Notes: generated by a model not told the origin, from the sequence alone. A stretch of DNA of 64,000 nucleotides from Anaerohalosphaeraceae bacterium (GCA_037479115.1 JBBFLK010000011.1:40768-104767), one strand, 5' to 3'. Counted from the stretch's first letter, positions 42,744-51,547 are shown. Numbers and translations: made by a program.

Positions 42744-43602
42744 GCCGCAGGCCTTTTCGTCGGGCACAGGCGAGGGCGGTTTCGTATTCGGATTTTGTCG
42801 GGCGGCGGTTCAGCGGCGGATGCTCATCAGCCCGAAAGCAGGGGTGATATTGGTCCATCACGTTGACGGCTGTGTGGGGGGAAATCCGTTCGGCCAGAAA
42901 GTCGAAAATCTGTTCGCTGCCGGCCAGATTGCCGGGCAGGACCAGGTGGCGAATGAGCAGTCCCCGCACAGCCAGACCGTTTTCGATGACCAAATCGCCG
43001 ACCTGCCGGTGCATTCGGCGGACAGCCGCCTGATTGACCTGGGGATAATCCGGAGCATCAGAATAGTGTGCGGCCGCCGATGAATCTGCATATTTCATAT
43101 CGGGCATATAGATATCAATCAGGCCGTCCAGCATCTCCAGCGTTTCCGGCAGGTCGTATCCGCCGGTGTTGTACACAATCGGAAGATGCAGTCCCTCGTC
43201 TTTGGCCTTCAGGAGGGCGGGCACTATCGCCGCAATCTGATGGGTTGGCGTGACCAGATTGATATTGACGCACCCTCGTGCCTGCAGCCGCAGGAAAATC
43301 TCCGCCAGGGCCTCGACGGGGAATTCCTCGCCCTGATGCAGCTGACTGATGTCATAATTTTGACAATAGACACAGCGCAGATTGCAGCCGGTGAAAAAGA
43401 CCGTGCCGGAGCCGCCGTGTCCGACGAGCACACTTTCTTCGCCGAAATGCGGACCGAAACTGCTGATGACCGGCCGGGCCCCGGTCCCGCAATAGCCTTT
43501 CTGACCGGCCAATCGGTTGACGCCGCAGCGGCGAGGACAAAGCGTGCAGCGGCTCAGATTTTCCTGAAGAACCTTTGCTTTTTCGGCCAACCGGTTTTTC
43601 AT
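42733..43602 (-). CDS. PflX-like radical SAM protein
   Basis: This 289-residue protein belongs to the COG1313/PflX group of radical SAM proteins, related to pyruvate formate-lyase activating enzymes. The cluster motif is FTGCNLRCVYCQNYDIS near residue 69-85 (CxxxCxxC). An N-terminal cysteine set, RCTLCPRRCGVNR near 18-30 plus GYCGTG, may hold a second cluster. INLVTPTHQ near 115 and YNTGGYD near 145 are typical. No glycyl-radical enzyme partner lies nearby, so its target is unknown. The genes on both sides are unrelated. Confidence 0.85.
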   Translation of the reverse strand: MKNRLAEKAKVLQENLSRCTLCPRRCGVNRLAGQKGYCGTGARPVISSFGPHFGEESVLVGHGGSGTVFFTGCNLRCVYCQNYDISQLHQGEEFPVEALAEIFLRLQARGCVNINLVTPTHQIAAIVPALLKAKDEGLHLPIVYNTGGYDLPETLEMLDGLIDIYMPDMKYADSSAAAHYSDAPDYPQVNQAAVRRMHRQVGDLVIENGLAVRGLLIRHLVLPGNLAGSEQIFDFLAERISPHTAVNVMDQYHPCFRADEHPPLNRRPTKSEYETALACARRKGLRLIQ

Positions 43603-43686
43603 CGGTTTTTGTTTCCCCTATCGACCTTTCCGGCGTATGCTGACAGTCAGCGTAATCGCATGTAGAAAAAAGGTCAATCCATCGTC

Positions 43687-44202
43687 ATGATTTATGTGTA
43701 TTTGAGCTTGCTGCTTTTGGTGAATGCCTTCTGGCTGGTGCTGGGCTTTTTTTATCTGCCGGGCAATTGGCTGATGGTGCTCACGACGGCGGGGTTTGCC
43801 TGGTGGCAGGCGGACCGCGGGATTTTTTCCATCTGGACGCTGGCGGCGGCGGCGATGCTGGCCCTGCTGGGAGAGGTCGCCGAGCTTTTGGCCGGGTTTG
43901 CAGGTGCCGGAAGGGCGGGGGCGAGCTGGAAGGCCTCGTTGGCGGCTGTCGGCGGGGCCCTGACCGGGGCGGTTTTGGGCACGTTTTTGATTCCGATTCC
44001 TTTTGCAGGTACTTTGCTGGGCGGCTGCATCGGAGCGGGTCTGGCCGCCTGGGCGTTCGAGCGTCGTTCCGGAAAGCCCCGGCAGGTTTCCATTCGGTCC
44101 GGCATCGGAGCCGGTCTGGGGACGGCGGCCGGGGCACTCCTGAAAGTCTTGATGGGCGTCCTGATTTGGTTTTTGATTGCGGCGGCGGCCTTTTGGCCGT
44201 AA
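43687..44202 (+). CDS. DUF456 family membrane protein
   Basis: The 171-residue protein has an N-terminal hairpin of two hydrophobic segments (LSLLLLVNAFWLVLGFFYLPG; LMVLTTAGFAWW), a third (TLAAAAMLALLGEVAELLAG), a glycine-rich GALTGAVLGTFLIPIPFAGTLLGG segment and a final helix KVLMGVLIWFLIAAAAFW. This glycine-rich repeated pattern is characteristic of DUF456. The function is unknown; glycine-zipper packing suggests a small oligomeric membrane protein. It is a single gene between convergent neighbours, with 18 bases to the ETF dehydrogenase stop. Confidence 0.75.
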   Translation: MIYVYLSLLLLVNAFWLVLGFFYLPGNWLMVLTTAGFAWWQADRGIFSIWTLAAAAMLALLGEVAELLAGFAGAGRAGASWKASLAAVGGALTGAVLGTFLIPIPFAGTLLGGCIGAGLAAWAFERRSGKPRQVSIRSGIGAGLGTAAGALLKVLMGVLIWFLIAAAAFWP

Positions 44203-44220
44203 CGAGAGCTGGACGGCCGG

Positions 44221-45888
44221 CTACATGGTTTTGTATTTCGGCCCGCCGGTCGGTTCAGGACACCTCCAGCGGATATTATCAAACGGGCATTTCCTCTGAC
44301 AGGTTTTGCAGTGCAGACAATTCGAAGGATTGGCCGGTTTCACGACGCCCTGAATGGATTCATACACGCCCGCCGGACAGAAGGTGATGCAGGGGGCTTC
44401 ATAAGTCGGCTGACATTTTTCTTTGCATACGGCGGCATCGCGTATCGTCAGGTGGCAGGGCTGTTCCTCCCGATGAGCCGTGCCGGCCACGGCGGTGAAG
44501 GTGTCTTTGTCAAACCGCACAGGGGGTTTGAGCCGATAACGCCGCCGGCGCATGGCTTTCCAGTCGGGTTCAACGGAAAACGCAGGCAGCCAATCGCCCA
44601 AAACGGAGAGGGGCAGCCCCTGCAGAGGCCCGAACTTGGCAACGGTCTGGCGGAAGTTTTTGGCGGAGGCCATTTCTTTTAAGACGCCGTTTTCCTCCAG
44701 CAGCCGCGTATAGCATCGGGCGACGGCCGTTGGGGTGTCCAGATTAGCCCCGACGGCTTCCGCGGCGGCCAGACCTGAATAGACGGCGTTGTGAATGCCC
44801 TTGATTTTGAGCATATTCACAAATCCGGCGCTGTCGCCCAGAAGGCAGACATTGCTTTTGCCGATGGAGCCGGTCTGGGGGCAGCGCGGCAGGGCGTAAA
44901 AGCCGCCTTCGGGTATCATCTTGGCGCCGCCTTCAACGACCTTGCCGCCTTCGATAAACCGCCGCACCCAGCGGTGCTCTTTAAAGAGCGTCAGTGCGTC
45001 CTGCGGATTGAAGTCGTAATACGGATAGTCCAGCCCGACAATCATCCCGACGGCAATCTGCTCGGCCCCCATCGGGTACATAATCCCGCCGCCGAACATT
45101 CCCGGGCCGAGCAGCGGCGTCCAGAGCGGATAGCCCATCGCATGGACGACACGCCCGGTGCCGAAGGCCTCGTACTGCTGCGGCGAGACCTTAATCAATT
45201 CCTTGACGCCCAGTGAAAACAGCTGGGGGCATTGCCGCCGCAGGCCGGCCTTTTGGATGAATTGCTCGGCGATTTGCCCGTCGCATCCTTCGGCAATCAG
45301 GATAACCCGGGCCGGAATGATTTCCCCGGGCAGGAAGTTGGGCTGCGGATGTCCTTCTTTGTCGAGTCCCTGGTCCACCAGCCGAACGCCCTCGGCCAGA
45401 TGGGTTTGCTCGTTCCAGAGGATTTCGCCGGCGGCAAAGCCGTGCAGGACCTCTGCGCCTGCTTTTTGCGCCAGTTCGCACAGCCAGGCGGTCAGCAGGC
45501 TCAGCGAGCAAATCCAGTCTCCGCGATGGCTGAGCTGGCCGAATCCAAGACCCAGAGCTTTGGCCAGATGGACGGCGGGCAGGATTTTGATTGCGGTGCA
45601 TTTTCCGGCCAAAAAGAGCAGGTCATCCTGCTGAACCTGTCCGATGAGCACTTTTTTGGCCTGTTCGGAGGTTTGCCAGTTCGGGTCAATCGGGTTCAGC
45701 AGCCGCTCGAGGGCCGCGGATTCAACCACGGCGCCGGACAGATTGTGATGACCCGGCCCGGAGGCCTTGTCAATCACAACCACATCCAGTTGGGGATGGT
45801 TCTTTTTCAGATGAATGGCCGCCGACAGGCCTGCCGGTCCGGCCCCGATAATCAAAACCGAAACAGGATTTGCCTGCGGTGTGCTCAT
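44221..45888 (-). CDS. electron transfer flavoprotein-quinone oxidoreductase
   Basis: ETF-QO takes electrons from reduced ETF through FAD and a 4Fe-4S cluster to the membrane quinone pool. The 555-residue protein opens with the FAD-binding VLIIGAGPAGLSAAIHLKK (about 11-29), has HHNLSGAVVE near 47, GDSAGFVNMLKIKGIHNAVYSG near 350-371, and ends in the cluster motif CLHCKTCQRKCPFDNI near 525-540. These all match mitochondrial-type ETF-QO (FixC-related). Its ATG overlaps the stop of the fused ETF gene (ATGA), so the donor and acceptor are co-translated. No acyl-CoA dehydrogenase is in the window. Confidence 0.92.
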   Translation of the reverse strand: MSTPQANPVSVLIIGAGPAGLSAAIHLKKNHPQLDVVVIDKASGPGHHNLSGAVVESAALERLLNPIDPNWQTSEQAKKVLIGQVQQDDLLFLAGKCTAIKILPAVHLAKALGLGFGQLSHRGDWICSLSLLTAWLCELAQKAGAEVLHGFAAGEILWNEQTHLAEGVRLVDQGLDKEGHPQPNFLPGEIIPARVILIAEGCDGQIAEQFIQKAGLRRQCPQLFSLGVKELIKVSPQQYEAFGTGRVVHAMGYPLWTPLLGPGMFGGGIMYPMGAEQIAVGMIVGLDYPYYDFNPQDALTLFKEHRWVRRFIEGGKVVEGGAKMIPEGGFYALPRCPQTGSIGKSNVCLLGDSAGFVNMLKIKGIHNAVYSGLAAAEAVGANLDTPTAVARCYTRLLEENGVLKEMASAKNFRQTVAKFGPLQGLPLSVLGDWLPAFSVEPDWKAMRRRRYRLKPPVRFDKDTFTAVAGTAHREEQPCHLTIRDAAVCKEKCQPTYEAPCITFCPAGVYESIQGVVKPANPSNCLHCKTCQRKCPFDNIRWRCPEPTGGPKYKTM

Positions 45889-47981
45889 CCCATTGTCCTC
45901 AATTCTTCCGCCAGTTGGGGGATCACTTGTTCGGCGCTGCCGATAAGGTAATAATCACACTGTTTGAAAATCGGTGCGTGCGGGTCTGTATTAATCGCCA
46001 CAATCGTTTCGGTATTGGCGATGCCGATCATATGCTGAATGGCGCCGGAGATGCCGACGGCGATATACAGTTTGGGACCGACGGCTGTACCGGTCTGGCC
46101 GACCTGATAAATCCGCTCTGCAAAGCCCTGTTCGACCGCCGTGCGGGAGGCGCCTTTTTCCACAGAGACGGCAAACCGCTCCCGAATCGCCGTACAGAGC
46201 AGGTTCAGGAGCCGGTCATAATTATCTCGATTCTGCATTCCCTTGCCGCCGCTGACGATGCAGTCGCTGTCGAAATGGACCTTTCCGGTGCCTTTTTCCG
46301 TCCGCAAAATCTCCAGCGAGCGGTCTTCATCCGTCAGCTGAACCAAATGGGAGACGATGGTTCCCCGCCGCGACGGATTGTCGTCCAGTCGTTTCATCAC
46401 ACCCGGCCGGGCGGTAGCCATCTGGCAGGGGGAATCCTTTGTGCAGATGGTTGCCATTACGTTGCCCCCGAGGGCCGGACGCGTCTGGAACAGGATGGCG
46501 ATTTGTTTTTTGCGGCTGCTGTCGCGGATGTCCAGACCGGTGCAGTCGGCCGTAAGCCCGCAGCCGGTTCGGTAGGAAACCATTGGGGCCAGCACCCGCC
46601 CCTGCGGGGTGGCGGCAAACAGGACAATCTGCGGACGATATTTTTCCCAGACGTCGGCGACGGCCTTTCGCCAGACAAAGGGGTCAAAGGGCTCCAGCAG
46701 AGGATGTTCGAGCAGATAGACCTTGTCCGCGCCGGCGGCAATCAGCGAATCGGCCAAAGGCCGGACGGATTTGCCGGCCAGGACAACCCCGGTCTGGACC
46801 TCCAGCGAATCCGCCAGCTCGCGGGCCTTGCCCAGCAGTTCAAAGACCGCCGGGTGGATTCCGGTTTCATCCTGCTCGGCGACTACCCAGACCTCTCCTT
46901 TGTAGGTCGGGTCTGTCAGCCGATACCCTTCAATCATATCCTCGAGGGCTTTTTTATGAAAATCCACACGAGGGTCTTTAAGAATTTGTTCGCAGACCTG
47001 GTCTGTGATTTCCTCCGGACGGGTAATCTTCATTTCCTGAAGGATTTGGGTGAGGACATGAAAATCTTCCAATTCTTTGGCGGTTCCTTCGAAGGAGCGG
47101 TCAAAGGGGCTCTTTCGTCTGACGGGCAGAAGATAAGCCGGCCGGCTTTTTTCCTGGGCCTGTTCGCCGGAGGAGGCCTGCCGCAGGGATTGAGCAATGA
47201 CTTGGGCCAGTTCCTTGGCAGAGTGAACCGGCTGACATTTGCGGCTGGTTTTACCGGGCGGGAAAACCCGAATGACCCGGGTTTTTGAGCCCTCCACGCC
47301 AATGGCCTTGGCCTGAATGGTTCGGGCATCCCATTGAATCAGAGGGAGTTTGGAGGCCTGGCGGGTTCGTTGGAAGGAGGCGAACAGGGGATATTCGTAT
47401 TTGGCGACTGTCAAAACCGCCGGCATCCGCCGCAGCTGAACGGTTTGGCTGCCGCCGGAGATGATTCGTGTAAAAGTGAACCGCCCCTGCTGAAAGTGAG
47501 CATCGGTAATATAGGAAACACAGGGAATATTCATTTCTTCGGCAATCTGGGGAGGAACCTGGGCTGTGTCGCCGTCCACAGACTGCATACCCGCCACGAT
47601 GTAGTAATCCTGCGGGTCCTGAAGCATTTCTTTGGCAATTTTTCGGATGGCCCAGGCCAGCGGGTTGGCTGTGGCCCACGTGTCAGCTCCGCCAAGCGCC
47701 TTGTCAGTCAGAAGGATGGCGGTATTTGCACAGCGGGCCAGGCAATACCGGAGAACCTCTGCGGCCATTGGGGGACCCATTGTCAGGGCGATAATCCGGG
47801 CTTTTTGGTCACCGGCCAGAAAAGCCATTCGGCGGGCAAAGGCCAGGGCCTGGGCATCGAGTTCATTAATCACACTCGGCAGGCGGGTTCGGATGAGATT
47901 GCCGGTGTTGGGGTCAAAGGCATTGTCTGTAATCTGAGAGACGTCTGGTACTTGCTTGACTAAAACGATATAGTCGCTCAT
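45885..47981 (-). CDS. fused electron transfer flavoprotein, beta-alpha
   Basis: The 698-residue chain joins both ETF subunits. Residues about 1-255 are EtfB (YIVLVKQVPDVS at the start; VAGMQSVDGDTAQVPPQIAE near 125, the nucleotide-binding loop). A linker of about 75 residues follows, with a helical DPRVDFHKKALEDMIEGYRL. The rest is EtfA, ending with the FAD-binding signature VGISGAIQHMIGIANTETIV and NTDPHAPIFKQCDYYLIG. ETF shuttles electrons from dehydrogenases to the quinone oxidoreductase encoded next. The usual form is two separate chains. The ATG used has a weak GGGA site; TTG four codons earlier is possible. The frame is open throughout, so this is not an assembly join of two frames. 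Confidence 0.9.
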   Translation of the reverse strand: MSDYIVLVKQVPDVSQITDNAFDPNTGNLIRTRLPSVINELDAQALAFARRMAFLAGDQKARIIALTMGPPMAAEVLRYCLARCANTAILLTDKALGGADTWATANPLAWAIRKIAKEMLQDPQDYYIVAGMQSVDGDTAQVPPQIAEEMNIPCVSYITDAHFQQGRFTFTRIISGGSQTVQLRRMPAVLTVAKYEYPLFASFQRTRQASKLPLIQWDARTIQAKAIGVEGSKTRVIRVFPPGKTSRKCQPVHSAKELAQVIAQSLRQASSGEQAQEKSRPAYLLPVRRKSPFDRSFEGTAKELEDFHVLTQILQEMKITRPEEITDQVCEQILKDPRVDFHKKALEDMIEGYRLTDPTYKGEVWVVAEQDETGIHPAVFELLGKARELADSLEVQTGVVLAGKSVRPLADSLIAAGADKVYLLEHPLLEPFDPFVWRKAVADVWEKYRPQIVLFAATPQGRVLAPMVSYRTGCGLTADCTGLDIRDSSRKKQIAILFQTRPALGGNVMATICTKDSPCQMATARPGVMKRLDDNPSRRGTIVSHLVQLTDEDRSLEILRTEKGTGKVHFDSDCIVSGGKGMQNRDNYDRLLNLLCTAIRERFAVSVEKGASRTAVEQGFAERIYQVGQTGTAVGPKLYIAVGISGAIQHMIGIANTETIVAINTDPHAPIFKQCDYYLIGSAEQVIPQLAEELRTMG

Positions 47982-48136
47982 GTTTCCCTGCAATAGCCGT
48001 TTTCAAGCCCTTTTCAAAAGCTGCCATATATTAGCAATAGATTTTCACCGGTCAACTCAAAATGATGAAGTTTCCAATTCATTCTGTGTCAGAAATGCCC
48101 TTGCTTTGATTCTTTTTGGACTCCATAATCCTTAGA

Positions 48137-49777
48137 ATGGCGATTCAGGTTGAACATCCGGCTTTGCGGCAGTTTTTGGAACCTTTTCAGAAGGGTTCTC
48201 GCTCAGAGCAGAGAAAGATTCTGGATAATATAGAAAAACTTCTCCTTCTTTTAGACCCGCGGAAAGAATATCCGTTCGATTTCATTGTCTTTCGGCTCAG
48301 CGGGCGGCGTGTTCACGGACCCCTTGAGGACCTTCTGATTCCCGGACGACGGATTCTGGATGACCTGCGGGTGTTTTCAATGCAGCTGAGCCGCCGGATG
48401 GAGCTGTCCGCTGCTGAGCAAAGGGAGCCGCTTTATACCGTTTCTCAGTTGGCCCAGCGGTTTTCCGTGTCCGGCAAAACGATTCGGCGCTGGCAGAAAC
48501 AGGGGCTTTTGGGCAAACACTACCTTTTTCCGGACGGACGGAGGCGGCTGGCATTTCCGGAGTCTGCAGTCAATCAGTTTGTTTCGCTGCATCCGGAGCA
48601 TCTGGAGAAGGCCAAAAAGTTTTCCCGTCTGACGGAGGAGGAAAAAAAGGCGGTGATTGAACTGGCTTCCCAGCTGCAGAAGGCAAAGCCGAGCCGTGCG
48701 AAAGAGCCGATTTTGCAGGAGGTGGCCCGGCGTCTGGGAAGGGCACGCGAAACCGTGCGGTCTATTTTGGCCGAACATGACCGGCGGTTTCCGGAAAAAG
48801 CCGTATTTGACCGACCGTTCGGCCGACTGAGCCCCAAAGACCGCGCCGCCCTTTACAAACTTGCCAGGCAGAAGACGCCCGTCCGACAGCTGATGGAGCG
48901 GTTTGGATTAAGCTGCAGCTCCGTCCATCGAATCATCAATCAGCAGCGGGCCAAAGAACTGCTCGGGCTGAAACTGGAGTATGTGGACAGCCCGGAGTTT
49001 CATGCTCCGGATGCGTACCGCACGATCGTTGAATCGACGGATGAGCTTTTCCGGGAGCTGTCGGAGGCCCCTCCGTCGGTCCTGAGCCGAGCGGAAGAGA
49101 CGGCGCTGTTTCGTCGGTACAATTATTTGAAGTATCTGGCCTTCACGGAGCGGTCGCAGATTCAGCCGGCTCATCCGTCCAGCCGGCAGCTGCGCCGCAT
49201 TGAGGAGTATCTGGCCTCGGCCGAACAGACCCAGCATTTCCTTCTGCAGGTGAATATGCCGCTGGTGATTCGGGTGGCGGGCAGACACAGTCAGTTTGGT
49301 GCTCCCATAGGAGATTTGGTAGGAGAGGGGAATCTGTCGCTGATGGCGGCCCTGGAAAAATTTGATTACACCAAGGGTTATCGTTTCAGTACGTATGCGG
49401 CTCTGGCAATCGCCAAGGATTTTGCCCGCCGCATCCCCGCGGAGACCGCCCGTCCGGACCGGGCCGGAGGGTCGGATTTGTCCCGCGTGGCTCAGCCGTC
49501 GGGAGGTTCGGCTGCGCCGGGCTTCGGGGCCGTCGAACAGGCCCAGCGCAGTCTGCGGGATATTATTGAACGGGAACTGGACGAGCGGGAACGTTTTGTT
49601 GTGCTGAACCGGTTCCCCCTTAGTGAGGGGGTCATCCCGCCCAAACCCAAGACACTCAAGGAAATCGGGGATGCCCTGGGTTTGAGCAAAGAACGGGTTC
49701 GCCAGATTGAACTGCAGGCGCTCCAGAAGCTCCGTCGGACGCTCAGTCCGGAACAGTTTGACTTGCTGACCGGCTGA
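48137..49777 (+). CDS. sigma-70 family factor with three extra HTH segments
   Basis: The C-terminal part is a sigma factor: region 2 (NMPLVIRVAGRH, DLVGEGNLSLMAALEKFDYT, YRFSTYA; about residues 373-423) and region 4 (TLKEIGDALGLSKERVRQIE near 505-525). The first ~300 residues are unlike standard sigma factors. They contain a MerR-like winged-helix motif (YTVSQLAQRFSVSGKTIRRW, about 100-119, then PDGRRRLAFPESAVNQF), and two more HTH-like segments (ILQEVARRLGRARETVRSIL near 192-211; RQLMERFGLSCSSVHRII near 250-267). Region 3 appears replaced by a short Gly/Ser linker. It may bind its own DNA site as well as core polymerase. The start is ATG at 48137; a TTG seven codons earlier is possible and neither has a clear ribosome site. 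Confidence 0.8.
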   Translation: MAIQVEHPALRQFLEPFQKGSRSEQRKILDNIEKLLLLLDPRKEYPFDFIVFRLSGRRVHGPLEDLLIPGRRILDDLRVFSMQLSRRMELSAAEQREPLYTVSQLAQRFSVSGKTIRRWQKQGLLGKHYLFPDGRRRLAFPESAVNQFVSLHPEHLEKAKKFSRLTEEEKKAVIELASQLQKAKPSRAKEPILQEVARRLGRARETVRSILAEHDRRFPEKAVFDRPFGRLSPKDRAALYKLARQKTPVRQLMERFGLSCSSVHRIINQQRAKELLGLKLEYVDSPEFHAPDAYRTIVESTDELFRELSEAPPSVLSRAEETALFRRYNYLKYLAFTERSQIQPAHPSSRQLRRIEEYLASAEQTQHFLLQVNMPLVIRVAGRHSQFGAPIGDLVGEGNLSLMAALEKFDYTKGYRFSTYAALAIAKDFARRIPAETARPDRAGGSDLSRVAQPSGGSAAPGFGAVEQAQRSLRDIIERELDERERFVVLNRFPLSEGVIPPKPKTLKEIGDALGLSKERVRQIELQALQKLRRTLSPEQFDLLTG

Positions 49778-49826
49778 TGCATACAATACCCCCCAGAAAT
49801 TGTCCGGATAGAGAAAGGCCGACAAA

Positions 49827-50642
49827 ATGGAAAATAAAACACTCGGATTCATCGGCGGCGGGAATATGGCTCAGGCCCTTCTGAAAGGGCTTTTGCAGCA
49901 GGGGATATATCAGCCGAAGCAGATTTGGGTCTCGGATGTCCTTCCGGAACGGCTGGACTTTCTGCGGCAGACCTACGGGGTTCACACGTCTGCGGACAAT
50001 CGGGCGGCGGCCGAACAGGCCGACGTTCTGATTCTGGCCGTCAAACCCCAGCAGATGGCTGCTGTTCTGGAGGAAATCGCCGGCAGCATTCGCCGCGGAG
50101 CGCTTGTGATTTCAATTGCCGCCGGGGTTCGAACGGCTAAAATCCGCTCGTTTGTGCCTCAGAATCCGGTTATCCGGGTGATGCCCAATACACCGGCTAT
50201 GGTTTCTGCGGGAGCCGCCGCCCTGTATAATGCGGGGGCTTTGCCGGAGCAGATGCAGGAGGCCCTGCGGATATTTGAATCAGTCGGCAAAACGGTTATC
50301 GCCGAACGGGAGGAGCTGCTCGATGCCGTCACGGCCGTCAGCGGGTCGGGGCCGGCGTACTTTTTCCTGCTGATGGAGGAGATGCTCAAGGCCGCTGCGG
50401 AGCTGGGGCTGGATGAGGCGACTGCCCGAGCCCTTGTACTGCAAACGGCCAAAGGGGCGGCGCTTCTGGCGGAGGAGGCTGCCGGCCGGGGGGAAACACC
50501 GGAACTCCTGCGAAAAAAGGTGACTTCGCCGGGCGGGACCACGGAGGCGGCCCTGAAGGTTTTCGCTGACCATTCCTTCGGTGTGATGGTGCGGCAAGCC
50601 CTGTTCGCGGCGGCCCGGCGTTCCAGAGAATTGTCGGCTTAA
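49827..50642 (+). CDS. proC: pyrroline-5-carboxylate reductase
   Basis: ProC reduces pyrroline-5-carboxylate to proline with NAD(P)H. The 271-residue protein starts with the dinucleotide-binding GFIGGGNMAQALLKGLL near residue 6, has ILAVKPQQMAAVLEEI near 70, RVMPNTPAMVSAGAAAL near 117, and the family signature VSGSGPAYFFLLMEEMLKAA near 170 with VTSPGGTTEAALKVF near 230. AAAGG precedes the ATG. It stands alone after the sigma factor gene (49-base gap) and converges on the ferredoxin gene. Confidence 0.96.
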   Translation: MENKTLGFIGGGNMAQALLKGLLQQGIYQPKQIWVSDVLPERLDFLRQTYGVHTSADNRAAAEQADVLILAVKPQQMAAVLEEIAGSIRRGALVISIAAGVRTAKIRSFVPQNPVIRVMPNTPAMVSAGAAALYNAGALPEQMQEALRIFESVGKTVIAEREELLDAVTAVSGSGPAYFFLLMEEMLKAAAELGLDEATARALVLQTAKGAALLAEEAAGRGETPELLRKKVTSPGGTTEAALKVFADHSFGVMVRQALFAAARRSRELSA

Positions 50643-50654
50643 AAGGGAGATTAT

Positions 50655-50837
50655 TTATTCGACAATAATCGCTTCGACGGGGCACTCGTCGGCGGCCTGC
50701 TGAACCGCCTCTTCATACATCGGCGGGACTGTCTCGACCAGGACTTCCGCCATATCCTGCCCCATTGTGAAGACTTCCGGACAGGTATTTACACACAAAC
50801 CGCATGCTGTGCAATTGTCTTCAATTCGAACTTTCAT
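50655..50837 (-). CDS. small 4Fe-4S ferredoxin
   Basis: The 60-residue electron carrier has NCTACGLCVNTCPEVF at residues 8-23 and ECPVEAI near the C-terminus, which fits the single-cluster ferredoxins of Clostridium/Thermotoga type. The acidic middle (PPMYEEAVQQAADE) is typical. GGAGG lies eight bases before the ATG. Possible partners in the window include the radical SAM proteins, but nothing links them directly. Confidence 0.9.
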   Translation of the reverse strand: MKVRIEDNCTACGLCVNTCPEVFTMGQDMAEVLVETVPPMYEEAVQQAADECPVEAIIVE

Positions 50838-51018
50838 ACCAAAACACCTCCAGTTTTTCCGGGTTTTTCAACCTCCCTGTCCGTCGGTTTCCGAACGGGG
50901 ATATTGTAGCCCGGAAATGTGCTCCGGGAAACCTGTTTTTTGTGGAAATTTTGCTGTCGGGTTTTTATAGTAGAGGGGCCCTTGAAGCAAGAAGGGGCTC
51001 ATCCAAATATGGTTTTTT

Positions 51019-51118
51019 GTGGTCGGGTCCCATGCAAGCACCGCGCGTGAACCGGGTCAGGCGGGGAACCGAGCAGCCCTAAGCGGCAGCGGGGCTGTGT
51101 ATGGCAAACCCGGCCACC
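51019..51118 (+). ncRNA. ffs: signal recognition particle RNA (small bacterial type)
   Basis: The conserved Ffh-binding core is visible: GGGTCAGG, GGGAA and GAGCAGCC in order, followed by CTAAGCGG. The ends pair as GTGGTCGGGT with ACCCGGCCAC, then CCAT with ATGG, giving one long hairpin of about 100 bases. A T tract follows directly, so the transcript should end there. TATAGT about 50 bases upstream may be the -10. SRP RNA next to dnaX and recR matches the order in Bacillus. Confidence 0.93.
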
Positions 51119-51134
51119 TTTTTTATTGAATATT

Positions 51135-51152
51135 GATTATTGATTATTGTTT
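51135..51152. repeat. left inverted repeat flanking the four-helix-bundle gene
   Basis: This AT-rich 18-base segment matches the inverse of 51530-51547 at 17 of 18 positions. It begins about 17 bases past the end of the SRP RNA. Confidence 0.7.
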
Positions 51153-51181
51153 ATTAAAAAATGGGGGGCGCTGGGGCGTGA

Positions 51182-51538
51182 ATGGATGCGGGAGAATTAA
51201 AGAGACGGACCAAGCAGTTTGCCCATCGTTGTGTACAAATGGCCTCTTCGCTTCCAGAAACTTCTCTTTGCCGACATGTCCAAAATCAACTTATCCGCTC
51301 CAGTACATCTGTTGCGGCCAATTATAGGGCGGTTTGTGCAGCACCTTCCAAAGCGGCCTTTTCCTCAAAACTCAGTATTGTCATCGAAGAAACGGACGAA
51401 ACAGCTTTTTGGATAGAATTTCTCATTGAAGAAAGTATAATACCTCTGAAGAAATGCGAGGCGCTCTTAAAAGAAGCAGGCGAATTAACCGCCATTTTCA
51501 TCGCCTCCAGGAAAACCAGTCAGTCGAAGAAACAATAA
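51182..51538 (+). CDS. four-helix-bundle protein (23S rRNA intervening-sequence type)
   Basis: The 118-residue helical protein matches the four-helix-bundle family first seen in 23S rRNA intervening sequences and related to the Avd accessory protein of diversity-generating retroelements. Family landmarks: LKRRTKQFAHRCVQM near residue 6, LIRSSTSVAANYRAVCAA near 37-54, KAAFSSKLSIVIEETDETAFWIEFL near 57-81. The stop codon lies inside the right-hand inverted repeat. It is not in rRNA here but between SRP RNA and dnaX. The function of such free copies is unknown; nucleic-acid binding through a basic pentamer surface is known for Avd. Confidence 0.8.
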   Translation: MDAGELKRRTKQFAHRCVQMASSLPETSLCRHVQNQLIRSSTSVAANYRAVCAAPSKAAFSSKLSIVIEETDETAFWIEFLIEESIIPLKKCEALLKEAGELTAIFIASRKTSQSKKQ

Positions 51539-51547
51539 TCCATAATC
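51530..51547. repeat. right inverted repeat flanking the four-helix-bundle gene
   Basis: This is the inverse of 51135-51152 with one mismatch. It contains the last two codons and stop of the four-helix-bundle gene and ends 13 bases before dnaX. Confidence 0.7.

Noticed and set aside
51121..51160. AT-rich TATTGATTATTGATTATTG as a CRISPR or tandem repeat
   Set aside because: Only two imperfect units occur, with no spacers. It is better explained as one half of the inverted repeat pair.
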